64,000 bases of DNA from Ailurus styani. Taxonomy: Eukaryota > Chordata > Mammalia > Carnivora > Ailuridae. A program made the position numbers and the translations under genes. The stretch covers positions 1,288,570 to 1,352,569 of the forward strand of contig LNAC01000065.1 in assembly GCA_002007465.1 (NCBI GenBank), read 5' to 3'. The notes beneath the pieces were generated by a model. The model ran no database searches and was not told the origin of the DNA. It worked only from the letters and a program-made list of their open reading frames with translations. Shown piece by piece: positions 36,938 to 48,014 of the stretch; position 1 is the stretch's first letter, and each line of letters starts with the position of its first letter.

Positions 36938-37139
36938 CTTTTTTAAAAATTATTTATTTATTTATTTATTTGACAGAGAGAGACATAGTGAGAGAGGGAA
37001 CATAAGCAGGGGGAGTGGGAGAAGGAGAAGCAGGCTGCCCACTGGGCAGGGAGCCTGATGTGGGGCTCAATCCCAGGACCCTGGGATCATGACCTGAACC
37101 AAAGCAGATGCGTAATGACTGAGCCAACCAGGTGCCCCA
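36938..37139 (-). repeat. CAN-SINE, antisense
   Basis: Duplication caacaatacaaa on both sides. Confidence 0.94.
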
Positions 37140-37248
37140 ACAATACAAATTCTAAATAAAACAATCCCAATAAAAAAGGTGAAACCTGCTCACTGCTTCT
37201 TAAACTTTGGAACTGAATGTCTGCACATTTTCTAAGGATGCATCGGTC

Positions 37249-37455
37249 CAGGGACGGCTAGGTGGCTCAGTCATTTGAGTGTCTGACTTCTGGTTTTGGC
37301 TCAGGTGGATCTCTAGGTCCTGGGGTCGAGCTCCAAGTCGGGCTCCCCATTCAGCAGGGAGTCTGCTTGTCTCCCTCTCTCTGCTCCCCTCCCCCTGCTC
37401 ATGCTTTCTGGCTCTCTAAAATAAATAAATCTTAAAAAAAAAAACAAAACAAAAA
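37249..37455 (+). repeat. CAN-SINE, sense (older)
   Basis: Duplication gcatcggtccagg / gcatcagtccagg. Confidence 0.92.
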
Positions 37456-37787
37456 ACGCATCAGTCCAGGAGTTCACATTTCCATAAACCTCTCTTCTAC
37501 TGTGGGTAATAGAAATCAGAGCGGCTTGGCATTAAATAAATCAGGGTGCTTTCCTTATGTAATGAGAACACACAGAGGACAGCCCAACCAGGGTCAGCTT
37601 CTCCACAATGCTATCCAAGGCCCCAACACCTTCCACCCATCCTCTCAGCCATCCAGACTGTATGTGATGTCTGGTGATTATGAAGTGGGCAACAACTTCA
37701 CCTTCAGCACAAGGACTGTATTATTCCGAGAGGACAAATGCAAGAACAAAAGACAAAACCCCATCTCCTTTTAAAGAACTTTCTGAG

Positions 37788-38003
37788 GGGCGCCTGGGTG
37801 GCTCAGTCGGCTAAGTGTCTGCCTTCAGCTCGGGTGGTGATCCCAGGGTCCTGGGATTGAGCCCCACATCAGGCTCCCTGCTTGGCGGGAAGCTTGCTTC
37901 TGCCTCTCCGTCTGCTGCTCCTCCTGCTTGTGTTCCCTCTCTCGCTGTGTCTCTCTCTGTCAAATAAATAAATAAATACAATCTTAAAAAAATAAAATAA
38001 AAG
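37788..38003 (+). repeat. CAN-SINE, sense (first of a same-site pair)
   Basis: Flanked by aactttctgag and agctttctgag; directly followed by a second copy in the same direction. Confidence 0.94.
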
Positions 38004-38013
38004 AGCTTTCTGA

Positions 38014-38240
38014 GAGGCGCCTGGGAAGCTCAGTCGGTTAAGCGTCTGCCTTAGGCTCAGGTCACAATCCCGGGGTCCTGGGATCAAGCCCCACATGAGG
38101 CTCCTGCTCAGCAGAGAGCTTCCCTCTCCCTTACTGCCCATCCCCCCTGCTCGTGCTCTTTTTCTCTCTTGTTCCTGCTCTCTCTTACCTCTCGCTCATT
38201 CACTCTCTCTCTTTCAAATAAAATCTTTACAAATAAAGAG
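38014..38240 (+). repeat. CAN-SINE, sense (second of a same-site pair)
   Basis: Flanked by agctttctgag and agctttccgag, the same target word as the copy before it. Confidence 0.93.
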
Positions 38241-39110
38241 CTTTCCGAGGAGTCTCATCTGTCGGCTTCTGCTAATGGCACCTGCCCATGCCGTGTCACA
38301 TGGTCACCCCATATGCAAGAACGCCTGGGGAAGCCTATTTTCCTCGCCTGGCTTGCTGGTGGCACCCATGATGAAACTGAGTTACATCAGCAAGGCAGAA
38401 GGGGAGAATGGATAGTAGGAAGGCTGCCAGCAGAGTGGCCAGCTTTGCAGGAGCCCACAACACATGTTTAACCAGCCCATGTGAGTCACACCTAAAATTA
38501 TAACAACGGTGAAATGAGTTCCAGACTGCCCTGATCTACAAATGCTCAATGTGTGAGGAACCCATATCGTACTTGCAAACTGGTGCGGACCCCACCCACT
38601 GCCCCAGTTACCCCTGTGACCCTGGCCGCTGGTCCAGGTTGTTACCTCCCAATGTCCTCTCCCCCTTTTTCCATAACAGAAGCCCCCATTTTTTAATGCA
38701 CACATGTCTGCCTGGAATAAAGACCCTATTTCCCATCAAAAAATGATGGGAATAAAGACTGCCCCTCTCTGGTTACATCCTAGAAAGACTGGAGCCTAGC
38801 AGAGGAGGAGGAAGCCGCACAAAGTAGAATTCCTCCAGGAGCACCGACTCACGGGGGCTCACCGGCTGGAAAATCATGTCTGACCAAACGCAGGATCCCT
38901 CCTTGCTCTTCTCTACCTCCTTGATTCACTTTGTGCCACAAATTTTTTCCATCAGAGCCATTTCATTTTAAAAGACACACTTAGCAATTCAAGTAGCCTT
39001 GGAGGAGAACGGACTATTTTCCATTTGCAGTTTACTGCGAATCGGTTTAATCCAATTTCTTTTTTAATTCATTCTTCCATTAAGCATTCATGAAGAGCCT
39101 ATTTTATATC
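38241..39110. other. Intergenic, no recognised gene
   Basis: Holds a 9-bp perfect inverted repeat at 38730-38752. Open frames of up to 107 codons on both strands overlap each other and lack support. Confidence 0.45.
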
Positions 39111-39111
39111 C

Positions 39112-39316
39112 TTTTTAAAAGAGATTTTATCTATTTAGAGAGAGCACACACGGGTGCCAGCGGGGGGGAGGGGCAGAGGGAAGGGGAGAGAGAATCTCCA
39201 GGAGACTGCACGCTGAGTGGGGAGCGGAAGCAGGGCCTGGATCCCACGGCCCTGAGACCATGATCCGAGCTGAGATCAAGAGTGGGAGGCTTAATGGGCC
39301 GAGCCACCAGGCGCGC
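39112..39316 (-). repeat. CAN-SINE, antisense (older)
   Basis: 'aaaagagattttatctatttagagag' tail to 'gccaccaggcgc' head. Confidence 0.88.
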
Positions 39317-39779
39317 AAGACTGTTATATGCTAAGAGATGGATCATTCATTATTTGTGCTGGAGATCAGAAGTCCCACAAGGTTCTAAAATCAGGGTGTC
39401 AGCAGAGCTGGGTTCCTTTGCGGACCTTTGGAGAGAACACATTTGCACACCTATTCTACTTCTATCGGCTGTAAGAATTCTTCGGCGAGGGTCCCCTTCC
39501 TCCATTTTTAAAGCCAACGTCTCTGACCACCGGGGGAAAAGTTTTCTGGGTTTTAGGTTCGCAGACTCAAGGTCTGTAACTTTAATCACATCTACAAAGT
39601 CGCTTTTGCCATGAAAAGTAACATTCACCAGGTCCAGGATTAGAACATGGATTTCTTTAGGGGCCTTTATTCTGCCCCCCAAATCCTTAAGTTTACGAGC
39701 CCCCAAGCTCACGGCCACGGCCAAATTTCTTAAAATCCTTTTTCCACCCCCAGCCATTTCCAAAGCTGCAGCCGCATTT

Positions 39780-40560
39780 GCCTGTCCTTCCTCAATACTC
39801 CTCCCCCCCCCCAAACTCCGTCCCAGGCCCAGCCCTGAGCGGCTGCCCCCTTTACCCCGGCACCCCCTGTCTCCCACCCAGGTCTGGGACGAGGCGGGAA
39901 GGGGACGCGGGAGCAGGAGCGCCGTCCGCGGGCGGGGGTGGGGCGCAGATATCCTGCGCGACCTCTGCCCCCTCCCCCCTGCCCACCGTTGGCCAGGCCC
40001 ACGGGTCCCCCACTTCCGTCTCCTCCTAGACCTCGTCCCTCGCAGCGCCACCGGCTGTGACGACCTCGACGCGCAGCGAGGGCCCCAGAAGCTCGCCAAG
40101 CCCGACCCGAGCCCACCCTCCCGAACCCTAGAGGGGCTTCCCGGCCGCCCCCGCCCCTCCCCCTNNNNNNNNNNNNNNNNNNNNNNNNNNNNNNNNNNNN
40201 NNNNNNNNNNNNNNNNNNNNNNNNNNNNNNNNNNNNNNNNNNNNNNNNNNNNNNNNNNNNNNNNNNNNNNNNNNNNNNNNNNNNNNNNNNNNNNNNNNNN
40301 NNNNNNNNNNNNNNNNNNNNNNNNNNNNNNNNNNNNNNNNNNNNNNNNNNNNNNNNNNNNNNNNNNNNNNNNNNNNNNNNNNNNNNNNNNNNNNNNNNNN
40401 NNNNNNNNNNNNNNNNNNNNNNGGCTCCGCTCTCATCTGGAGAAGGCAGGGCCCTCCTACCCCTCCTCTGTCTCCGCAGCCCCGGTTAGCAGAGGTTGGG
40501 GCACCTCCACGCTCACTCATTAGTGAGTCGGCCCGGGGCTCCGGCCTTGAGCCCCGAGCA
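39780..40560. promoter_or_regulatory. CpG-rich segment, candidate promoter (contains a gap)
   Basis: CG dinucleotides and G+C content rise sharply from about 39780 and fall after about 40560, unlike anything else in the window. C-rich and GGGCGG/CCGCCC-like runs occur throughout. Such islands usually mark promoters. It lies 3.1 kb upstream of the first coding exon of the LRR gene, which is the natural partner, but it could instead or also drive a leftward transcript. The core is missing as 258 Ns, so no initiator or motif order can be read. Confidence 0.6.
40165..40422. other. Assembly gap (258 N)
   Basis: A run of Ns in the middle of the CpG-rich segment, probably unsequenced GC-rich DNA. 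The true length may differ from the number of Ns. Confidence 0.99.
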
Positions 40561-40744
40561 CCTGGGTAGCTGCTGGCCTAGGCCACGCGTTGCCGTATAT
40601 GGGAATGACAAGGAAACCCTCGTGGTGACATATTAACTGAAAAGCTCAAGGCTTCAGAGAGTCTTAACAGAGTACTCAGGATGTGACGCGTGTCGTTTGT
40701 ACTCCTGTAAATACCCAGAAGAGCTGGTGAGAAATACTTCATGT

Positions 40745-41275
40745 GGTGCCCTTGTCAGCTTGGGCCTTACCAAAATACCGTAGACGGGTGACCTGAACAA
40801 CAGGAATCCATTTCTTACACTTCCGGAGATGAGGAGAGCCAAGAGCAGGTGGCGGTAAGCTAGATGTGGAGCCTTTTCTCTTGGCTTGGAGGTGGCAGCC
40901 ATCTCCAGGGAGAAAAAATAAGCTCTCTGGTGTCTCTTCTTCTTCCTCTTAGATTTTATTTATTTAGAGAGAGAAAGAGTGTGGGAGTGGGGGCAGAAGG
41001 AGAGAATGTCAAGCAGACTCCAAGCTGAGCGCGGAGCCCAAGCTGGGGCTCTGTCTCATGACCCTGAGATCATGACCCAAGGGGAAATCGAGTCAGTTGC
41101 CAAACCCACTGAGCCACCCAGGTGCCCACTCTGTGTCTTCTTACAAGGGCACTAATCCCATGGTGGGAGACCTGCCTTCATGACCTCAACTAACCCTGAT
41201 CGCCTCCCAAAGGCCCCATCAACAAATACCTTCACGCTGGGGGTTGGGCTTCAACATAAGAATTTGGGAGGGAGA
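40745..41275 (-). repeat. MLT1-type LTR, antisense, split by a SINE
   Basis: 'cttgggccttaccaaaataccgtagac' on the left, and 'cttacaagggcactaatccc ... aaataccttcacgctggggg' on the right, match an antisense MaLR LTR. The SINE at 40949-41128 divides it. Non-coding remnant of an old endogenous retrovirus-like element. Confidence 0.75.
40949..41128 (-). repeat. CAN-SINE inside MLT1
   Basis: 'agattttatttatttagagag' tail to 'ccacccaggtgccc' head. Confidence 0.9.
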
Positions 41276-41309
41276 GGAAAACATACAGTCTGCAGCAGTA
41301 CCTTCTAGG

Positions 41310-41480
41310 TGGTAGGACAGAGCGGTTAAGAATTTGGGATGTGGAGCTGCCTGAATTTGAATCCGAGGTGCTCCAGTTACCAGTGTTTTCCCTTAGGCGA
41401 ACCACTTCCCTCAGGAGGGAACCACTTCCCTCATGAGGCCTCGGCTTCCCCACCTGAGCGTTCACTATGTGCCAGGCTAA
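41310..41480 (+). repeat. MIR-like
   Basis: 'gagcggttaagaatttgggatgtggagctgcctgaatttgaatccg' fits the MIR 5' part; the rest is diverged. Confidence 0.55.
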
Positions 41481-41539
41481 CTAATTCATTATTCCTCATA
41501 ACAGTTCTTATTCATCATCGTCACCCGTCGTCATCCCCA

Positions 41540-41705
41540 TGTTACTGAGGAAAAAACTTTGCATTTATTTGCATTTAATCCCCACAAATACCAAAGAGGT
41601 GATAGTCCCACCATTTTTACAGATGAAGAAAACAGGGTTTGGGCAAATGAAGTTGATTAGCCATAGTCAGTCTACTAATAATTGACAGACACCGATTCAA
41701 ACTGG
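41540..41705 (-). repeat. MIR
   Basis: 'tttaatccccacaaatacc ... ttttacagatgaagaaaacaggg' is antisense MIR. Confidence 0.65.
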
Positions 41706-41977
41706 TTCTTTTTAAAACAAGGCCTCTTAGCAATTCCCATAAACATTTGTCTCTACAAACCCAGTTCAGAGACCCACCTATTACCTTAAGTTATTGTAAC
41801 CCTACCAGTGTGTTAGCTCCTTGGTGAGTCACAGATACGCCAGGTGGAGTTGTCCGACAAAGTAAACTTAATTTGCAGCAAATAAGGAGATCACAGTAAA
41901 TAGCTTTCAAAGCTGGATGAGAGAGAGAAAGAGAGAGAGAGGATGGATTCCTTTTGTTTAGGGTTAAGATGAGTATA

Positions 41978-42161
41978 TTTTTTTAAAAATTTTATTTATT
42001 TATTTGACAGAGAGATAGCACAAGTAGGCAGAGCAGCAGGCAGAGGGAGAAGCAGGCTCTCCATGGAGCAGGGAGCCCGATGCGGGGCTCCATCCCAGAA
42101 CCCTGGGATCATGACCTGAGCTGAAGGCAGCGGCCCAACCAACTGAGCCACCCAGGAGCCC
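41978..42161 (-). repeat. CAN-SINE, antisense
   Basis: Imperfect duplication gatgagtatatt / gatgaatattt. Confidence 0.94.
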
Positions 42162-42627
42162 ACGATGAATATTTAGATAGGGAGGCCTTGTCATGGTATG
42201 TAGAGGCATGCACAAGGTTACACATGGACCTTAAGAAAACGTGCCTATGCATACATTGTTTGTTATGTAAATGAGGCTGACAGTCCAGAGGTCACCCCCC
42301 CCATCTCCATCTGAGCGGAAGTGAGTCAGGGGTTTAGCTCAAGTAGTCTGGGTAGTCTGGGAGATGTTGTCAAGGCCGCTGCTATCCCTGGAGGGTGGTT
42401 TTGGGTTTTATTTGCCTGAGGTAAGAGGTAAACCGGAAGGAAGAGCTTAAGGAAAAATAGAAAACAAAGGTTAATGAGTACAAGCAGGTGGGCTGTGAAG
42501 GAAAGTCATGTTTTGGCATCTAGCTGCTGACATTATCACATGGAGGGACCTTTCAAGTTTGGATAATTGAAGGGACAAATCAATACAGATATATAGTGTG
42601 GCTTCCTGTGGCCAGGAAAATAATAAC
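42162..42627. other. Intergenic, no recognised feature
   Basis: Nothing identified upstream of the LRR gene apart from the flanking repeats. Confidence 0.5.
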
Positions 42628-42870
42628 TTCAATAGTACTAATAAAGTTTATTGAACACTTTTACTATGTGCCAGGCATTGTGCTAAGTGCTTTATAAACT
42701 TACTTTCCTTAATCCTGGTGACAATTCTAATCCATTTTACAGATGGAGAAATAGAGGCTTGAAAAGTCTTCATAGAATACCTAAGGCCACCCCAGTGAGT
42801 CCAGTGGTGGAGACAAGACTAAAATCCAGGTCGGTTCCCCTTCAAAGCTCACATTCTTAATCACTGTGGA
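42628..42870 (-). repeat. MIR
   Basis: 'tttattgaacacttttactatgtgccaggcattgtgctaagtgc ... cattttacagatggagaaat' is a well-kept antisense MIR. Confidence 0.88.
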
Positions 42871-43008
42871 AATGCTACCTGGCAAGAATTATGTCTATAA
42901 AGAGAACTATGCCATTTAAAAATCAGTATGTCTTTGGTAATATTTACTGCCCACCATTAATGCTGCTGTGTTCCTTTATAACTGAGTTCCAAGGGTACTG
43001 CCCCCCCC

Positions 43009-43209
43009 CTTTTTTTTTTGAAAGATTTTATTTATTTATTTGACAGAGAGACACAAAGTGAGAGAGGGAACACAAGCAGGGGCAGGAGGAGAGGGAGAAG
43101 CAGGTTTCCCGCTGAGCAGGGAGCCCAATGCGGGGTTCGATCCCAGGACCCTGAGATCATGACCTGAGCCGAAGGCAGATGCCTAACGACTGAGCCACCC
43201 AAGCACCCC
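43009..43209 (-). repeat. CAN-SINE, antisense
   Basis: T tail after a C-run, ending 'ccacccaagcacccc'. Confidence 0.94.
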
Positions 43210-43265
43210 TTCTGCCCCATCTTAAAGAATCTAAAAGACCACGGATCCATGAAAATAGATACTGA

Positions 43266-43474
43266 GGGGCGCCTGGGTGGCTCAGTGGGTTAAAGCCTCT
43301 GCCTTCGGCTCAGGTCATGATCTCAGGGTCCTGGGATCGAGCCCCACATTGGGCTCTCCGCTCAGCAGGTAGCCTGCTTCCCCCTCTCTCTGCTTGCCTC
43401 TCTGCCTACTTGTGATTTGTCTCTCTGTCAAATAAATAAATAAAAATCTTTTTAAATAAAAAAAATAAAATAGA
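43266..43474 (+). repeat. CAN-SINE, sense (young-looking)
   Basis: Close to consensus; perfect duplication aaaatagatactga. Lies 225 bases upstream of the LRR start codon. Confidence 0.95.
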
Positions 43475-43699
43475 TACTGAAAATTGCAGTTCTGCTCAAC
43501 TGCCTCCAACTTGATTCCCTACTCCTGTTTTAGGATACATGAGGCACTTTAAGATTTTCAGAGAAGGGTGTCCAGCAATATTTGCCAATTTTTAGTGGGG
43601 GAGGTGTGATCTGCTCATTCAAAAGACATCTATCTGTGTATCGGGTTTCAGGGCAAGGTACTATTTTCAGAATCCAGGTAAATCTAACACGGTTAAACA

Positions 43700-43879
43700 A
43701 TGCCGAGAGAAAAGGAAGGAAAACAAAAAACTAAAAGAACACCCCTGCCCATCGTTCCAATTCTTCGAAAGTTCCTGAAAACCTATGAGAAGCACTGCGC
43801 CCAGACGCGGACATCTGTGTGTCCAGCCATCAGACAGGACTTGAAAACCAGCATCAACAACCAACAGAGTCTCAGGAAA
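43700..43879 (+). CDS. Unrecognised LRR gene, coding exon 1 (start codon)
   Basis: An ATG with A at -3 opens 60 codons that run into a consensus donor (AAA|GTGAGT) at 43880, ending exactly on a codon boundary. The product begins MPREKEGKQKTKRTPLPIVP: a very basic N-terminus, then a helical segment ending in ...NNQQSLRK. No signal peptide or membrane segment is visible, so a cytosolic or nuclear protein is likely. This is the first of seven exons whose phases fit (residues 1-60 of the assembled product). A CpG-rich segment lies 3 kb upstream and could be its promoter, with a non-coding 5' exon in between that I could not place. I do not recognise the gene. Function is inferred only from the LRRs in later exons. 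Confidence 0.8.
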
Positions 43880-44002
43880 GTGAGTGTGTGGCCTCCTTTG
43901 CTTACTCTTCTGGGAAGTGGACTGACAGGGTTTAGCCCTGAGGAACACGGGTTCTCAGTCATCGCTCTCTCTGTGTTCCTGCCTGCCTGCCCGAAGTCCA
44001 CA

Positions 44003-44036
44003 GCCTGGCCCTGGCCCTGGCCCTGGCCCTGGGACT
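44003..44036 (+). repeat. (CCTGGC)n hexamer repeat
   Basis: About five tandem units in intron 1 of the LRR gene, 124 bases after the exon 1 donor. Confidence 0.9.
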
Positions 44037-45650
44037 GGGACTCTGCTCAGCACTGCTGCCTCCCTGCTCCTACCTCGAATCTGCCCACCCCGGGCCTTCC
44101 AGCAGCCCCGCCTTTTCTCCCGCCCCGTCCAGAGTAGCCAACCCGCCCCTCCCACTCTATCTCTGGAAAGCCCCGCACAAAAGGACCACACTGGGCATCG
44201 TGGCAGGACAGCCGTGCCCAGCACTCCTGCCACCCCACAGGACCCCTCCACGGGAGTGTTTGTTTCCCTTGACAGTGGGTCCGTGTCATCGGGCCGGACC
44301 CCACAGTCACCCGCGCTTCCCCTCTCACTTGGAGCAAGGTCAGCAAACACACAATTCTGACTCCCAAAGTACAGAATTTCAGAAAAAAAAATCAGATGTC
44401 ATGTCTTTTCTGAGATTGAATCTAGGGGTGGATTGGGAGGGGGAGAGAAGAGAGGCCAGCCCTGAAATGAATGGTCAGGAAGGGGTGCCTGCTAGTCCAG
44501 AAGGGGGGGGGGGCGCTCACACCCGAGGACAGACTGGCCTGCTCTCCAGCTTTCCTGTGGCCAGCCCAGAAGGACAGTCTGTGTTGTAATAATCAAACAC
44601 CTCCTGATGTCCTAAAATGCTGAGTGCTAAACAACAGAATAAAGTAAGTAGAGATGGATGCTGAAAATTTTTCATTATTCTAAGGTGACTTTGACCCAAA
44701 TCCATCCTAGCCATATTTTTCCTGAATGATTTTGGGGGATGGAAGGATGACTACATTGTACCCCAGGTAAAAAGAACCTCTGAAAGTCCTCCCTAACCAA
44801 CCCTTTTCTCCAAACTTCCACTTCCCAAGGCAGCTGCCCCCTCCCTCTCCCCTCTCACCCCCTTGGACAGGAGACTTCCTCTCCTAATCTCCTGTCCCCT
44901 CTGCCCTCCTAGGCCTTTCTAATTCCTTCTCTTGTAGTTAGTTGCTTCTCTGGACTCCCCCATACATCTCCCTGCTCATCCCAGGGCAGGAGCTTCTCAG
45001 AACCATCTTTTTGTGGTAAAATAATTACTACTCTATTTTTTTTCTATTATACATCTTATAATTAGCCTCTACTACTTAATGATAAGAGTTAATCATAAAC
45101 TTTGTTCAGATTTGTAGTCCCTTCAGCAAGGTTTTGTAAACATTTTAAATTACAGTCACTATCAGAAATAAAAATAACATCAGGACCCAATGTATAAGTA
45201 CTGGTGTGAATCATAAGACCACATGGGCTGTTTATGTTGGGTGGGTTGCTCTGGTTGGGTCTCCCATTTTGATGTTGAGCATCACTAAAGTAAGAGTCTC
45301 ATGAGACAGTTATTTTTTTACTGCATAGGATACACTCAGATAATCTCTCTTTTTTTCTATTTCATTAAAGGAAAAAAGAAAAAAGCTTCTAACAGCCTGC
45401 TCAATTGATTTCTGACCCAATAATGAGTAGAAACCTGATGGAAAAATCCGTGCCCTGTAAGATTGCCTTTGCATATGGCAAGAACTTCATAAATTTGTAT
45501 TGAATTACCACCCAACGCATGTGTGATTCAAAGCTAATTACCTTTTCAAATGTTCTGATGTTGTCTGATGACAATATTCTTTCTCTGTGCATTCAGATGC
45601 ATGGACATCTCTTTATGATTCCCACCTGTACTTTTTTTCTGACACTCCAG
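44037..45650 (+). other. LRR gene intron 1, no other feature
   Basis: Contains a G(12) run near 44503 and otherwise no repeat or gene that I can name. Confidence 0.55.
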
Positions 45651-45803
45651 TTTATGCTTCTAAGACCTGAAGACTCCCCAACAAGCATCCTACCAATTTC
45701 CTTGGAACCTTTGCTCATGACAATTCGAGATGAGTGTTATATGCTGGGGAAAGAGATCTGTGTCTGGAGCCTTCAACTGAGCAACCCAGAGATTGCCAGA
45801 CTG
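45651..45803 (+). CDS. Unrecognised LRR gene, coding exon 2
   Basis: A 153-bp exon (51 codons, phase 0 in and out) between the strong acceptor ctttttttctgacactccag and the donor GTGAGT. It encodes residues 61-111, starting FMLLRPEDSPTSILPISLEP and containing MTIRDECYMLGKEICVWSL, then LQLSNPEIARL. It looks like the helical lead-in to a leucine-rich repeat array (pattern L-x-L-x-x-x-E-I-x-x-L). Upstream is intron 1 (1.8 kb); the next exon is 5.4 kb downstream. No stop or frame break is seen. Confidence 0.8.
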
Positions 45804-46026
45804 GTGAGTCATGTATTTTAGGAGTATTCCTTCAATTAAACTTAAAATTGAATATAAGCATAATATTATATATTCCAGCTATAGTTCATTTGGTTGTTGA
45901 CTGATATGCTCCAAGCTTTTCTTTTTTAAAAAGACAATGTATTTTTTAATGAAACATTTCAAAGTTATGTAAAAATACAAAAACAATGAAGAAATTATGG
46001 TATATTTATATAGTAGAAGACTATAT

Positions 46027-46215
46027 AGGGGCGCAGACTATATGGGAGGCTCAGTCAGTTAAGCGTCTGATTTTTGATTTCAGCTTAGGTCATGATCTCA
46101 GGGTCATGGGATGGAGCCACACATTGGACTCCATGCTCAGTTCAGAGTCTTCTTGTCCCTCTCCCTCCCCCTGCTTGTGCTCTCTGTCTCTCAAATAAAA
46201 TCTTAAAAAAAAAAC
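46027..46215 (+). repeat. CAN-SINE, sense (older)
   Basis: Duplication gactatatag / aactatatag. Confidence 0.9.
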
Positions 46216-46689
46216 TATATAGCAATGAAAATGCATCAACTATAGCTATGCAAAAATAAAATATGACTCATAAAAACATAATGGTGTACAAGCAAAGAGA
46301 CACAAAAGAATACATACTGTATGTTGCATTTTATAAAGTAAAAAATAGGTAAAACTATAATGTTTGGTTATCATAAAATTACTTTTAGGGAAGAGGGAGG
46401 AGGTAGTAATTGGGAGAGGGCACTAGTGCCCATTTTTCTAGTTTATTTGCTGTTTAAAAATCCCTTGTTTTATTTCACTGAATGTGTTTAACTTATTTTA
46501 TAATCTGTGTTTAATAATTTCAATAATCTAAATTATTTTGGAGTCTGATATTGCAGACTCTTGCTTCTACCGGCTCTTGCTCATAGAACACTTCTTTGTG
46601 TGGTTTTGTGATGTCTTTCATACTGTAAGCTCTTATTTCCTAGGCAAATAATTGAGGCAATTCCTTGAGCTCAGATTTAAAGACAGCCA

Positions 46690-46996
46690 GCATTCTTTTT
46701 TTATTTTTTTTTAAGATTTTATTTATTTATTTGTCAGAGAGAGAGAGTGAGAGAGAGAGCACAAGCAAGGGGAGCANGAAGACAGCATTCTTTTTTTATT
46801 TTTTTTTTACGATTTTATTTATTTATTTGTCAGAGAGAGAGAGTGAGAGAGAGAGCACAAGCAAGGGGAGCAGCAGGCAGAGGGAGGAGCAGGCTCCCTG
46901 CTGAGCAAGGAGCCTGGTTTGGGAATGCATCCCACCATCCTGGGATCATGACCTGAGCCAAAGGCAGACTCTTAACTACTCAGTCACCCAGGTGCC
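46690..46996 (-). repeat. CAN-SINE with duplicated tail and N
   Basis: About 95 bases of SINE tail and flank (agcattctttttttatt...aaggggagca) appear twice, separated by an N at 46777. This is likely an assembly duplication rather than two insertions. Confidence 0.85.
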
Positions 46997-47450
46997 TTGA
47001 AGATGGCATTCTCCAGGGAGGATTTGCATTTGCTTCTGCCTCACACTCAGGGTGCTACCAACTCAGGGCAGTGTTAAATTAAATTCTTGATCTGACGGCT
47101 CTTTGAACCATCCAGGTGGTCTGAATTCAGGGTGCAATTATCTATATTAAGACTAGCTTGTTCACAGTACACAGAGGATATATGTATTTTGTTCTGTGTA
47201 CTCAGTCTCGGTTTAAGACAGTTGATTTTCCCTGGGGAAAGGAGAGTTGGGTTTATTTCTAGTTCATCCTTACTCTAAAGGCATAGTTCTATAGCTCACT
47301 CTATGTTTTGAGCCACACCTGTATGCAGTATTTTCTCTTGGACTCATCACCTCCAGTAATCTTGGGCTTTACTGTCCCCTGGACTGCATGATGCATGAAA
47401 AGCAAAACTCAACTCCATGCTTTAGGGGTGCTCTCAAAGGGAAAGCTGGC
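46997..47450 (+). other. LRR gene intron 2, no other feature
   Basis: No exon-like segment compatible with the phase chain and no named repeat. Confidence 0.5.
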
Positions 47451-47451
47451 G

Positions 47452-47657
47452 GGGCGCCTGGGTGGCTCATTGGGTTAAAACCTCTGCCTTCGGCTCAGGT
47501 CATGATCTCAGGGTCCTGGGATCGAGCCCCACATCGGGCTCTCTGCTCAGCAGGGAGCCTGCTTCCTTCTCTCTCTCTGCCTGCCTCTCTGCCTACTTGT
47601 GATCTCTCTCTCTCTCTGTCAATAAATAAATAAAATCTTAAAAAAAAAAAAAAAAAG
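47452..47657 (+). repeat. CAN-SINE, sense (young-looking)
   Basis: Perfect duplication ggaaagctggc; A(18) tail. Confidence 0.95.
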
Positions 47658-47762
47658 GAAAGCTGGCTTCAGTGCCCTGCATACTGCTCTAGGTTCCCAC
47701 TTTCCCACATGCACTGATCTTTGGGTACTCCTCACTGTCCTGCCAATCAACGCATTTTATTT

Positions 47763-47995
47763 GATTTTAGTTTAGTTTAGTTTAGTTTGTTTATTTATTT
47801 ATTTTTAAATTTTATTTATTTATTTATTTGACAGAGAGACAGCAAGAGAGGGAACACAAGCAGGGGGAGGAGGAGAGGGAGAAGCAGGCTTCCTGCTGAG
47901 CAGGGAACCCGATGTGGGGCTTGATCCCAGGATTCGGGGATCATGACCCGAGTCTAAGGCAGTCACCCAACCAACTGAGCCCCCCAGGTGCCCCT
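47763..47995 (-). repeat. CAN-SINE, antisense, with (TTTAG)n tail
   Basis: The tail holds four or five TTTAG units (47766-47788). Duplication atcaacgcatttta / atcaacacatttta. Confidence 0.93.
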
Positions 47996-48014
47996 CATCA
48001 ACACATTTTAAAAA

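Noticed and set aside
44003..44137. Extension of the exon 1 frame with alternating Trp-Pro residues to 145 codons
   Set aside because: It reads through the consensus GTGAGT donor at 43880 into the hexamer repeat; the spliced form explains the frame better.
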